A stretch of DNA of 8,285 bases from an uncultured Streptococcus sp. (GTDB lineage Bacteria; Bacillota; Bacilli; Lactobacillales; Streptococcaceae), in the NCBI RefSeq assembly GCF_959025735.1, contig NZ_CAUFJQ010000088.1:1-8285 (forward strand). The letters run 5' to 3'. Under the pieces are notes generated by a model. That model worked only from the letters and a program-made list of their open reading frames with translations, had not been told where the DNA came from and made no database searches. This document shows, in pieces, positions 1 through 6,731 of this stretch; within the stretch, counting starts at the first letter, position 1; the number at the start of each line of letters is the position of its first letter. The position numbers and the translations under genes were made by a program.

Positions 1-1
1 A

Positions 2-433
2 AAAGAAATGGAAAAAGAAGCAGAGGAATTTTACAAGGCTGCTTCTCCTTACAAACCGACCTACTATTGGTTAGACGTTGAGGAAAAAACCATGAAGGAT
101 ATGAATGCAGGCGTTGAAGCTTTCCGAGCAAAACTACAAGCTTTGGGTGCAAAAAATATTGGACTCTATATCGGAACTTACTTCATGGAAGAACATAGTA
201 TCTCCACTGATAAATTTACGGCTCTTTGGATTCCTACTTATGGATTTGATGATGGCTACTATAATTCCGCGCCAGATACTAACACGGAATACGACTTGCA
301 TCAATATACCTCTCAAGGGCAATTAAATGGATTCTCACACTACTTGGATCTCAACCAAATTGCTCCGACGCAAGACCAAGAAGCGATTTATCGGAAACTT
401 TTCAAGGTACAAAAAGATAACTCTTCCTCATAG
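2..433 (+). CDS. GH25 family lysozyme (muramidase), 3' part only
   Basis: The frame is open from the left edge of the window and ends at TAG 431-433, so this is the C-terminal part of a longer protein. The ATG at base 8 lies inside the catalytic domain and is not a credible start. Counting that Met as 1, the segment WLDVEE (residues 21-26) carries the D-x-E pair (D23, E25) of glycoside hydrolase family 25. The later ALWIPTYG and YDLHQYTSQGQLNGF segments, ending in a YLDLN, match the usual final strands of the GH25 barrel. Family members cut the beta-1,4 bond between N-acetylmuramic acid and N-acetylglucosamine in peptidoglycan. The protein stops soon after the barrel with a short Ser-rich tail, so there are no C-terminal choline-binding or SH3 repeats. 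The N-terminus, and any signal or membrane anchor, is outside the window. The family call is firm. The cellular role (wall remodelling or defence) is inferred. Confidence 0.85.
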   Translation, partial: KEMEKEAEEFYKAASPYKPTYYWLDVEEKTMKDMNAGVEAFRAKLQALGAKNIGLYIGTYFMEEHSISTDKFTALWIPTYGFDDGYYNSAPDTNTEYDLHQYTSQGQLNGFSHYLDLNQIAPTQDQEAIYRKLFKVQKDNSSS

Positions 434-437
434 CCTT

Positions 438-486
438 AAAACAGCAGATCAAGTGATCTTCACTTTTTCTGCTGTTTTCTATTTTT
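438..486 (+). terminator. Intrinsic terminator after the GH25 gene
   Basis: An 11-base-pair outer stem (438-448 AAAACAGCAGA with 468-478 TCTGCTGTTTT) encloses a second 6-base-pair stem (AAGTGA 451-456 with TCACTT 460-465) across a small TC/TT internal loop. A T-rich stretch follows, including TTTTT at 482-486. It starts four bases after the GH25 stop codon and should separate that gene from the downstream unit. Confidence 0.85.
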
Positions 487-515
487 ATGGAGAAGGCAAT
501 ATCGCCACTATTATA

Positions 516-524
516 TGTTATAAT
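516..524 (+). promoter_or_regulatory. Extended -10 promoter for the deacylase/phosphatase unit
   Basis: A perfect TATAAT (519-524) is preceded by TG at 516-517 with one base between, giving the extended -10 form TGTTATAAT that is common in streptococci. No good -35 box lies 16-18 bases upstream, as expected when an extended -10 carries the promoter. It lies between the GH25 terminator and the ATG at 574, leaving a leader of roughly 40 bases. Confidence 0.75.
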
Positions 525-573
525 GGTCTAATGAAATCTGATTTTGTAGAGGAAAAGAGAAAAGGAGAAAGCC

Positions 574-1047
574 ATGGCAAAAAAAAATAAAGTGAAAAAA
601 ACCTTGGTCGAGCAGATCTTGACTAAAGCAAAAATTGAGCACGTAGGCTTACAAATCAACGCTTTAGAAGGGATCTTACCAGAAGGGATTGATCGCTCTA
701 CTATTTTCAAAACCCTAGCTCTCAAAGGTGATAAAACGGGTCCTGTGATTGGGATCATTCCGATCACGGAGCATCTTTCAGAAAAAAAATTGGCCAAATT
801 ATCGGGAAATAAGAAAGTGGCAATGATTCCTCAAAAGGATCTCGAAAAAACAACAGGTTATATTCATGGTGCCAATAATCCCGTGGGCATTCGTCAAAAG
901 CATCCTTTCCCAATCTTTATCGATGAATCAGCCCTTCAGTTAGAGACCATGATCGTATCTGCTGGGGAAATCGGCCATAGTATTCAAATCAAACCACAAC
1001 TTCTAGCAGATTTCGTAAAAGCAACTTTTGCAGATATTTTGGAATAA
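574..1047 (+). CDS. ybaK: YbaK/EbsC family Cys-tRNA(Pro) deacylase
   Basis: This 157-residue protein has the usual length and motifs of the YbaK/EbsC family, which are free-standing editing domains related to the insertion domain of prolyl-tRNA synthetase. FKTL (residues 45-48) holds K46, at the position of the conserved lysine needed for activity in the Haemophilus influenzae protein. GYIHGANNPVG (95-105) and SAGEIG (129-134) are the glycine-rich family signatures. The expected role is to hydrolyse cysteine wrongly attached to tRNA(Pro), in the cytoplasm, alongside ProRS. The N-terminus is lysine-rich. The ATG at 574 is supported by AAAGGAG at 561-567, six bases upstream. The next gene begins 22 bases after the stop, so the two are probably co-transcribed from the promoter near 520. 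The exact aminoacyl-tRNA edited is assigned from the family, not from residues I can see; related members act on other mischarged tRNAs. Confidence 0.92.
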   Translation: MAKKNKVKKTLVEQILTKAKIEHVGLQINALEGILPEGIDRSTIFKTLALKGDKTGPVIGIIPITEHLSEKKLAKLSGNKKVAMIPQKDLEKTTGYIHGANNPVGIRQKHPFPIFIDESALQLETMIVSAGEIGHSIQIKPQLLADFVKATFADILE

Positions 1048-1055
1048 AGACAGAG

Positions 1056-1062
1056 AAGGAGA
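1056..1062 (+). promoter_or_regulatory. Ribosome binding site that fixes the GTG start at 1070
   Basis: AAGGAGA stands eight bases before GTG 1070. The in-frame ATG at 1028 lies inside the upstream gene, has no such site, and would add 14 residues ahead of the family's N-terminal strand. GTG 1070 puts the RHG motif at residues 7-9, where the family expects it. Confidence 0.8.
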
Positions 1063-1069
1063 CAAGATT

Positions 1070-1693
1070 GTGAAACTATATTTTATTCGACACGGACGGA
1101 CAGAATGGAATGAAGAGGGACGTTTTCAGGGATCAAATGGCGATTCTCCGCTGTTACCAGCCTCTATTCATCAGCTTGAAAAATTAGGAAAGCACCTAGC
1201 TACTGTTCCTTTTGATGCAGCCTTTGCAAGTGATCTGCCACGAACAGTCCATACCGCACAGATCATTCTCGATCAATTGGAGACACCTCTAGAATTGCAA
1301 GCAACGCCTGCTCTTCGTGAATGGAATTTGGGAAAATTAGAAGGAGCTAAAATTTCTACCATTTCAGCTATCTATCCCCAACAAATGGATGCCTTTCGCC
1401 ATAACCTAGCTCGCTTTCAAAATGAAATCTTTGATGCAGAATCTGTCTATGAAACGACCAAACGTACCTGTGATTTTGTCAAAAGCCTGAAAGGAAAAGA
1501 GCTCGATACTGTTCTCATCGTTGGACATGGGGCTAATTTGACAGCTTCTATTCGAACCTTGCTTGGTTATGACACAGGAGAACTCCGCAAAAATGGCGGA
1601 CTAGATAATGCCAGCGTGACGATTCTGACAACAGATGATTTTGAGCATTATCACTTAGATACTTGGAACGACACCTCTTATATGGAAGACTAA
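1070..1693 (+). CDS. Histidine phosphatase family protein (phosphoglycerate-mutase-like)
   Basis: From the GTG start the protein is 207 residues long, normal for small members of the histidine phosphatase superfamily. YFIRHGRTEWN (residues 4-14) contains the RHG motif with H8, the expected phosphorylated histidine. R58 in SDLPRT is the second phosphate-binding arginine. E84 in REWNLGKLEG fits the catalytic acid, and VGHG with H153 supplies the second catalytic histidine, so all the key residues are present. The N-terminal region reads QGSNGDSPL, close to the common QG..DSPL pattern. No signal peptide or membrane segment is seen, so it should be cytoplasmic. The substrate cannot be read from the sequence. 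Although such proteins are often annotated as phosphoglycerate mutase, many are broad phosphatases (PhoE- or CobC-like) and are unlikely to be the glycolytic enzyme. It follows the deacylase gene by 22 bases and ends just before a strong hairpin. Confidence 0.9.
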   Translation: MKLYFIRHGRTEWNEEGRFQGSNGDSPLLPASIHQLEKLGKHLATVPFDAAFASDLPRTVHTAQIILDQLETPLELQATPALREWNLGKLEGAKISTISAIYPQQMDAFRHNLARFQNEIFDAESVYETTKRTCDFVKSLKGKELDTVLIVGHGANLTASIRTLLGYDTGELRKNGGLDNASVTILTTDDFEHYHLDTWNDTSYMED

Positions 1694-1721
1694 AAAACAC
1701 TGATCTTGCGATCAGTGTTTT
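1694..1721. terminator. Bidirectional terminator between the phosphatase gene and lysS
   Basis: A perfect 12-base-pair stem (1694-1705 AAAACACTGATC with 1710-1721 GATCAGTGTTTT) closes a TTGC loop. There are T runs on the plus side (1718-1721 and 1723-1726) and six A on the left (1692-1697), which read as T on the minus strand. It begins right after the phosphatase stop and lies eight bases beyond the end of lysS, so it can serve both convergent genes. Confidence 0.9.
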
Positions 1722-1729
1722 CTTTTAGC

Positions 1730-3220
1730 TTATTTCATAGTTGGGAAGAGTAGGACGTCGCGAATCGTTGTTACATTTGTCAACAACATAACGAGACGGT
1801 CAATACCAATTCCAAGTCCACCCGTTGGTGGCATACCATATTCGAGGGCTTCAACATAGTCATAGTCGATGCCTGTAGCTTCGTCATCTCCCAATTCTTT
1901 CGCACGCGCCTGCGCTTCAAACCGTTGCAATTGATCGATTGGATCATTCAATTCCGTGAAGGCATTGGCATACTCTTTGGTCATGATGAAGAGTTCGAAA
2001 CGGTCAGTGAAGCGTGGATCTTCTGGATTTTTCTTAGCCAATGGAGATACTGCTACTGGGTGACCGTAAACAAATGTTGGTTGTGTCAAGGTTTCTTCAA
2101 CGAATTCTTCGAAGAAGGCATTGATAATTTGTCCCACTTCTGTGTAGTGTTTTTCAACTGGTACATGTTTTTCGTTTGCAAGTGCTACAGCTTCTTCAAA
2201 GGTCATGTCTTGCCAGAAGTCAACGCCTGTGATTTCTTTGATCGCATCAACCATGTGAACCCGTTTGAATGGTTCGTTGATTTTGATTTCTGTTCCTTGG
2301 TAGTCAATTGGACCATCACCATGGACAGCTTTCGCAGCATGTTGGATGATACCTTCTGTCAAGTCCATGATATCGTGGAAGTCAGCGTAAGCTTGGTAGA
2401 CTTCGATCGAAGTGAATTCAGGGTTGTGAGTAGCATCCATTCCCTCGTTACGGAAGATCCGTCCAATTTCATAGACGCGTTCCATCCCACCAACAATCAA
2501 ACGTTTCAAGTGAAGCTCAGTCGCGATACGAAGCACCATGTCAATATTTTGCGCATTGTGGTGAGTGATAAATGGTTTGGCAGCCGCACCACCAGCTTCA
2601 TTGTGAAGCACTGGTGTTTCCACTTCAAGGAATCCTTGACCATCTAAATAACGACGGATTTCAGAGATAATTTTTGAACGGGTTACAAAACGTTCGAAGC
2701 TTTCACGGTTTGAAATCAAATCCAAATAACGTTTGCGATAGATGGTTTCAACGTCTGAAAGTCCGTGGAATTTTTCAGGCAAAGGACGAAGGGCTTTTGA
2801 CAAGTGAGTGATATGAGTTGCTTTAATCGAAAGTTCACCCATGTCTGTGCGCATGATTTCCCCTTCAACACCAAGGAAATCACCAAGGTCTGCTTTTTTG
2901 AAGATCTCGTAGTTTTCTTCTCCAACTGCATCCTTACGAACGTAGATCTGAATTTGACCTTCACGGTCTTGAAGATGGGCAAAGCCAACCTTTCCTTTTC
3001 CACGTTTTGTTACAAGACGACCGGCAATAATAGCTGTTTCGTTCAAGTCGTGGAGTTGTTCTTTATCTAATTCTGAATATTTTTCTTTTAATTGACCTGA
3101 ATTTGCAGTACGTTCGAATCGCTTTCCAAATGGATCGATTCCTTGTTCACGAAGGGCCGCCATTTTCTCACGACGGACAATCTGCTGGTCATTCAATTCT
3201 TCCATATGTTCAGTAGTCAT
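1730..3220 (-). CDS. lysS: Lysyl-tRNA synthetase, class II (LysRS)
   Basis: At 496 residues this is a full-length class II lysyl-tRNA synthetase, which charges tRNA(Lys) with lysine using ATP in the cytoplasm. An N-terminal helical region (1-55) leads into an OB-fold anticodon-binding domain (about 60-145, including IIAGRLVTKRGKGKVGFAHL). The catalytic domain shows YRKRYLDLI (161-169), the motif 1 region before ETPVL (201-205), motif 2 as FRNEGMDATHNPEFT (256-270), and motif 3 as GGLGIGIDRL (467-476). The end LLFPTMK is a typical LysRS C-terminus. The ATG at 3220 is preceded on the minus strand by AGGAGGT at 3232-3226, a near-perfect ribosome site at normal spacing. It is transcribed alone: it has its own promoter near 3250, a terminator lies upstream of it, and a bidirectional hairpin follows. 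No T-box leader is seen. Nothing is missing or unusual in the protein. Confidence 0.98.
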   Translation of the reverse strand: MTTEHMEELNDQQIVRREKMAALREQGIDPFGKRFERTANSGQLKEKYSELDKEQLHDLNETAIIAGRLVTKRGKGKVGFAHLQDREGQIQIYVRKDAVGEENYEIFKKADLGDFLGVEGEIMRTDMGELSIKATHITHLSKALRPLPEKFHGLSDVETIYRKRYLDLISNRESFERFVTRSKIISEIRRYLDGQGFLEVETPVLHNEAGGAAAKPFITHHNAQNIDMVLRIATELHLKRLIVGGMERVYEIGRIFRNEGMDATHNPEFTSIEVYQAYADFHDIMDLTEGIIQHAAKAVHGDGPIDYQGTEIKINEPFKRVHMVDAIKEITGVDFWQDMTFEEAVALANEKHVPVEKHYTEVGQIINAFFEEFVEETLTQPTFVYGHPVAVSPLAKKNPEDPRFTDRFELFIMTKEYANAFTELNDPIDQLQRFEAQARAKELGDDEATGIDYDYVEALEYGMPPTGGLGIGIDRLVMLLTNVTTIRDVLLFPTMK

Positions 3221-3247
3221 TTGGAACCTCCTAAGTTATTCTTCCCT

Positions 3248-3276
3248 ATTCTATCATATTTAGGCCAGAAATTCAC
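3248..3276 (-). promoter_or_regulatory. lysS promoter with extended -10
   Basis: On the minus strand TGATAGAAT (3256-3248) is an extended -10 element (TG, one base, TAGAAT; five of six matches to TATAAT). The hexamer 17 bases upstream, GTGAAT (3276-3271), is a weak -35. The -10 lies about 28 bases from the lysS ATG, leaving a short leader that carries the AGGAGG site and no room for a riboswitch. Confidence 0.6.
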
Positions 3277-3424
3277 TAATATTTACCAATTAAACAAAAA
3301 TAAGGTAGAAGAAAAAATGCAGCTTCCTGAATGAATACTCAAAAACATTTGAACACCGTCCTTGACTGCTCAATCCGTTTAACCTGTATAAGGCAATATG
3401 ATTGAAACGGGTTCGACAAGAGTA

Positions 3425-3473
3425 CAAAAAAGGAGCGTGGTGAATCTTAAACCATTCATCCTGACTCGCTCCT
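3425..3473 (-). terminator. Intrinsic terminator of the exporter operon
   Basis: On the minus strand, shortly after the permease stop (3480-3478), AGGAGCG (3473-3467) pairs with CGCTCCT (3437-3431). An inner seven-pair stem with one G-U pair lies between 3460-3454 and 3445-3439. A run of six T follows on the minus strand (3431-3426). It should end transcription of the exporter operon before lysS. Confidence 0.8.
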
Positions 3474-3477
3474 ATTT

Positions 3478-4821
3478 TTATTCATAACGCAGTGCTTCGA
3501 TAGGGTTTAACTTAGAAGCCTTATTTGCTGGTAAAATCCCAAAGATAATGCCAACAAATGCAGAGAAAATAATACTACCGATAGCAACATTTAAGGAAAT
3601 AATCGGCGGTCCTTCTAAGGAGGATGCAGCGAGTGTAGTAATCAAGCTATTCACACCATATGCAAGGCCAAGTCCAATTAGCCCACCAATGATGGTCAAG
3701 ACCATCGATTCAATCAAAAATTGGACCAAAATCTTACTTCTCGTTGCTCCCAAGGCCTTGCGAAGACCAATTTCTCTCGTCCGCTCGGTAACAGAAACCA
3801 ACATGATATTCATGACTCCAATGCCACCAACTAAGAGGGAAATCCCAGCAATAGCTCCAATGACTGATGTCATAATTCCTACTACTTTATTGGTTTCCTC
3901 AAGTATGCTATCCAAATTAAAGATTTGAAATTCTCCTTGGCGAACACCTGAAAGTTCTGTTAACTTTTGAGCAGCCTCGATCCCAACGGATTTGATTTCT
4001 TTCACATCCGGTACATGGACGACAATATTTTGAATTTCATCGGTTCCGAATTCAGATGCCAGCTGGGTATTGGCCATCAAGGCACTTCCACCTGAGGAAG
4101 CTCCGTAAAGAGCTGTTCCTGCATTTGGATCCTTGAAAATACCAACGACGCGATAATTGTTATCCCCAACAGAGACCACCTGATTCAGTGGATTCTCCGT
4201 TCCAAATAATTGTTGGGCCAATCCTTCATCAAGGAGCACCACCCGGGAGAAATTACTATAGTCTGAAGGGGTTAATTTTCGCCCAGATAAGAGCTCAACC
4301 TTTTTGACAGAAAAATAGGTTTCATTTACCCCTTGGATGTTTACCCCTTCTGCTTTTTTCTTTTGAAAAGCAATGGTTGCATTGGAGGTATTGCTAACAT
4401 AGTAACCATCGATGCCTTGAATCTTGGTTAATTCCTTAACCCAAGATTCTTGCACAACTGGTGGTGCTTCTTGGACTTGACCATCAACATCTTCAGCGTT
4501 TTCCCCATCCATATCCGATGGAGCAGCCATCCCTCGGTCTTCAGCTGCAGGGCCACTTTCGCCTCCGCCTTCTCCTTCTCCAGTATCATCAGAAGGACCA
4601 ATATTGATCCCAGTCACATAGCCACTCTTGTTGGGAGAATAAGAGATTTGTACATACTCTTGGTCCTTGGTGAAGGTCTTGGTGACACCAGCTTTCATAC
4701 CATCTCCCAGAGCCATGATGACAACGACAGAAGCGACCCCAATAATGATCCCCACCATGGTCAAGAAAGACCGTAATTTATGGCTCATAATTGAGCTGAT
4801 CGCAAATTTCCAATTTTGCAT
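3478..4821 (-). CDS. MacB-like ABC transporter permease (FtsX domain)
   Basis: This 447-residue protein is the membrane subunit of a tripartite MacAB-type exporter. One membrane segment lies near the N-terminus (about 19-38) after SHKLRSFL, followed by a large extracellular MacB core domain (about 40-312). The C-terminal FtsX domain has three more membrane segments at about 315-341, 366-392 and 409-432. The conserved cytoplasmic motif ERTREIGLRKALGA (346-359) and the end LNPIEALRYE are hallmarks of the family. Unlike Gram-negative MacB, the ATPase is a separate protein, as in Gram-positive systems. Residues 78-118 form a strongly acidic, Gly/Pro/Ala-rich stretch with 14 D/E and a single basic residue, probably a disordered extracellular loop. 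Its ATG shares one A with the ATPase stop (TAATG), so translation is probably coupled; an AAGGGGG ribosome site lies just upstream. The substrate is inferred from pneumococcal relatives (antimicrobial peptides and drugs) and is not readable from the sequence. Confidence 0.92.
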   Translation of the reverse strand: MQNWKFAISSIMSHKLRSFLTMVGIIIGVASVVVIMALGDGMKAGVTKTFTKDQEYVQISYSPNKSGYVTGINIGPSDDTGEGEGGGESGPAAEDRGMAAPSDMDGENAEDVDGQVQEAPPVVQESWVKELTKIQGIDGYYVSNTSNATIAFQKKKAEGVNIQGVNETYFSVKKVELLSGRKLTPSDYSNFSRVVLLDEGLAQQLFGTENPLNQVVSVGDNNYRVVGIFKDPNAGTALYGASSGGSALMANTQLASEFGTDEIQNIVVHVPDVKEIKSVGIEAAQKLTELSGVRQGEFQIFNLDSILEETNKVVGIMTSVIGAIAGISLLVGGIGVMNIMLVSVTERTREIGLRKALGATRSKILVQFLIESMVLTIIGGLIGLGLAYGVNSLITTLAASSLEGPPIISLNVAIGSIIFSAFVGIIFGILPANKASKLNPIEALRYE

Positions 4822-5516
4822 TAGGTCCCCCTTTCCAGCTTGCTATCTGAGGAGATCACTCCATCACGAATGACGATGCGACGATGCGCAAAGGCTGCAA
4901 TTTCTGGCTCGTGTGTAACCATGATAATGGTTTTTCCTTCTTGGTTTAACTTGGTTAACAAGTCCATTATTTGCTCCCCCGTCTTGGTATCTAGGGCACC
5001 AGTCGGCTCATCTGCTAAGACGATGGCTGGCTGATTGACAAGGGCTCGGGCAATCGCAACCCGCTGTTTTTGACCTCCTGAGAGTTCTGAAGGCAAATGG
5101 TGCATGCGAGAATGGAGCTCTACCTTTTCAAGGTACTGCTCAGCTAATTCCTTCCGTTTAGCTGGATGAACTCCCGCATAAATGAGAGGCAGTTCTACAT
5201 TTTGAAAGGCATTGAGCTTGGAAAGAAGAAAGAATTGTTGAAAGACAAAACCGATCTGTTCATTTCGAACACGTGCTAATTTTTTCTCACTGAGATTTCC
5301 AACCTCCTGACCTTCTAGGAAATACTCTCCACTGGTCGGGCGGTCCAACAAGCCAATGACGTTCATCAAGGTCGATTTCCCTGAGCCAGATGGACCCATA
5401 ATGGCTACAAATTCTCCCTCTTCGACTTCTAAATCGATGTCTTTTAAGACACGAAGTTCTTGGTCTCCGTTTTTATAGGTTTTATTGATTCCTTTTAGTT
5501 CAATCAATTTTGTCAT
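4821..5516 (-). CDS. ABC transporter ATP-binding protein (MacB/LolD/YknY type)
   Basis: From the preferred ATG at 5516 this is a 231-residue ATPase of the LolD/MacB class that powers the neighbouring permease on the inner face of the membrane. All nucleotide-binding motifs are intact: Walker A GPSGSGKST (41-49), Q-loop Q93 in FVFQQF, signature LSGGQ (145-149), Walker B IVLADE (165-170) with catalytic E170, and the H-loop histidine H202. MNVIGLLDRPTSG after Walker A and LNAFQNVELPLIYAG are typical of this subfamily. Two in-frame ATGs exist further upstream, at 5552 and 5537, but they add only MRNWKMEKRSEN, which lies over the end of the adaptor gene and has no good ribosome site. Members of the family normally begin M-x-x-LIEL. 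With ATG 5516 the gene overlaps the adaptor by 17 bases; a weak GGA stands four bases upstream, so expression may depend on coupling to the adaptor. It shares one base with the permease start. Confidence 0.93.
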   Translation of the reverse strand: MTKLIELKGINKTYKNGDQELRVLKDIDLEVEEGEFVAIMGPSGSGKSTLMNVIGLLDRPTSGEYFLEGQEVGNLSEKKLARVRNEQIGFVFQQFFLLSKLNAFQNVELPLIYAGVHPAKRKELAEQYLEKVELHSRMHHLPSELSGGQKQRVAIARALVNQPAIVLADEPTGALDTKTGEQIMDLLTKLNQEGKTIIMVTHEPEIAAFAHRRIVIRDGVISSDSKLERGT

Positions 5517-6657
5517 ATTTTCCGATCTCTTTTCCATCTTCCAGTTTCTCATTAGGATTCACAATAACTTGAGCATCTTTCTTCAAGCCTGACAAGATTT
5601 CCTGGTTTTCAGCATCGGCGTTACCAAGCGTCACTTTTACTTTCTTAGCCTTGCCATTTTCGACCGTCCATACATAGCTCGTATCCCCATCAGCCATGAC
5701 ACTTGTCACGGGAACAAGGGGATGTTGAGTAGAACTTTTGACTTCAATATTGACAGAAAAGCCTTGTTTGAGTTCCCCAATCTCACTGGTAATATCCACT
5801 GTAAATGGGTACTTGGCTCCACCGCTTCCTTGTGTTCCACCTGCTGCATTGGCACCTGCTTGACCCGCGTCGGTCGGATAGTTGGCTACATAAGAAATCT
5901 TTCCTGTCCAGGTTTTATCCGGATAAACCTTGGAAGTGAGGACCACTTCCTGACCTTCAGAGATATTGGCCAAATTGTATTCAGACAATTCCCCTTTAAC
6001 TTGTAAATTCCCGTTGCTCACAATGTGAACCAGAGTTTGGTTGGTCCCTGTAGTCGATTTTGAAACATCTTTATTGACTTCGACCACGGTACCATCTGTA
6101 TTACTCCTGACTGTTGTCGCATCCAGAAGAGCTTTGGCCTTGTTCATATTATCGACTGCATCCGACTTAGCATCTCGTAAATCGCTAGCTTGGGAATCGA
6201 CTGTTCGTTGTGTCTGCGAAGCTGATTTGGCATCTGCTTCTTCATCTCCTGTCGTATCAATGGTCACACCATTTGTCAGTAGGTCATTTAACTGACGGTC
6301 TGCCTTATTGACAGCACGAACGGCTGCATCATAAGCGGTTTGGGCCTCTGTACTGCTATACTGAACAATCGGCTGACCGGCCGTCACTTGATCTCCTACA
6401 TTGACCAAAATCGACTGCAAATCCCCTTTGGTTCCATCAAAATAGACATACTGTTCCTGGTTGGCAGTGACTTTCCCAGTTAACAAGACCGAAGAAGCGA
6501 TCGATCCATCCTTGACTGTTTGCACCATTGGAGTTTCTTTCGTGATTGCTTGATCAGGAGTACTTGGATGCGAAAACATCATCACACTTCCTGTTCCAAT
6601 CACCACAATTGCTGCACCTGCAGCTGTAAATAGTTGCCATTTTTTCAATTTCTTCAT
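5500..6657 (-). CDS. MacA-like adaptor (membrane fusion protein, HlyD/RND-MFP family)
   Basis: This 385-residue protein is the extracellular adaptor of the exporter. A Lys-rich start and a hydrophobic stretch (about 8-28) form an N-terminal membrane anchor. There is no lipobox cysteine, so it is not a lipoprotein. After the anchor come the first half of a biotinyl-lipoyl domain (GDLQSILVNVGDQVTAGQ, 78-95), a predicted alpha-hairpin (about 102-180, Ala/Asp/Gln-rich), the second lipoyl half (DGTVVEVNKDVSK, 188-200), and a beta-barrel region (218-305). A membrane-proximal domain ends in LVPVTSV, DTSYVWTV, and a final stretch with LGN and ILSGLKKDAQVIVNP. A Gly/Ala-rich insert at about 264-281 interrupts the barrel region. 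GGAG at 6668-6665, seven bases before the ATG, supports the start. It is the first gene of the operon, with an extended -10 promoter about 40 bases upstream. In pneumococcus the equivalent three genes form a MacAB-like pump; here function is inferred from that. Confidence 0.92.
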   Translation of the reverse strand: MKKLKKWQLFTAAGAAIVVIGTGSVMMFSHPSTPDQAITKETPMVQTVKDGSIASSVLLTGKVTANQEQYVYFDGTKGDLQSILVNVGDQVTAGQPIVQYSSTEAQTAYDAAVRAVNKADRQLNDLLTNGVTIDTTGDEEADAKSASQTQRTVDSQASDLRDAKSDAVDNMNKAKALLDATTVRSNTDGTVVEVNKDVSKSTTGTNQTLVHIVSNGNLQVKGELSEYNLANISEGQEVVLTSKVYPDKTWTGKISYVANYPTDAGQAGANAAGGTQGSGGAKYPFTVDITSEIGELKQGFSVNIEVKSSTQHPLVPVTSVMADGDTSYVWTVENGKAKKVKVTLGNADAENQEILSGLKKDAQVIVNPNEKLEDGKEIGKYDKID

Positions 6658-6685
6658 CGTTTTTCTCCATCAAAGAAAGCGTTTT

Positions 6686-6708
6686 ATTCTATACCATAGT
6701 ATACCATA
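6686..6708 (-). promoter_or_regulatory. Exporter operon promoter with a tandemly repeated -10 element
   Basis: On the minus strand TGGTATACT (6706-6698) is an extended -10: TG, one base, then TATACT, five of six matches. It lies about 40 bases from the adaptor ATG. No convincing -35 is seen at 16-18 bases; the best hexamer, TAGATA, is 19 bases upstream. Directly downstream the same ten bases recur: TATGGTATAC (6708-6699) is followed by TATGGTATAG (6698-6689), and the second copy also offers TGGTATAGA or TAGAAT as a weaker -10. Which copy is used cannot be decided from the sequence. Confidence 0.65.
6689..6708 (-). repeat. Tandem 10-base direct repeat at the exporter promoter
   Basis: There are two adjacent copies of TATGGTATA followed by C in the first and G in the second. 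The repeat length is about one turn of the DNA helix, and both copies overlap the -10 region. Confidence 0.8.
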
Positions 6709-6731
6709 TTTCCTTACTTTTCTATCTAAAA

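Noticed and set aside
8..10. ATG at 8 as a true start for the GH25 gene
   Set aside because: It falls just before the D-x-E catalytic strand, so over half of the barrel would be missing. The frame is open to the window edge, so the gene is simply cut by the window.
1028..1069. ATG at 1028 as start of the histidine phosphatase gene
   Set aside because: It would overlap the end of the deacylase gene, lacks a ribosome site, and adds residues ahead of the family's first strand. GTG 1070 with AAGGAGA upstream is far better.
1925..2647. A 240-codon open frame on the plus strand, opposite lysS
   Set aside because: It lies wholly inside the well-supported lysS gene on the other strand. Its translation is rich in Phe, Cys and Trp with no recognisable motif, and no ribosome site is evident. 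It is a shadow of lysS codon use.
3143..3334. A 63-codon plus-strand frame spanning the lysS start and its upstream region
   Set aside because: It runs across the lysS ribosome site and promoter in the opposite direction, lacks a ribosome site, and encodes nothing recognisable.
3395..3425. GGTTCGA near 3409-3415 as the T-loop of a tRNA gene
   Set aside because: No T-stem pairing flanks it and no acceptor, D or anticodon arms can be built around it.
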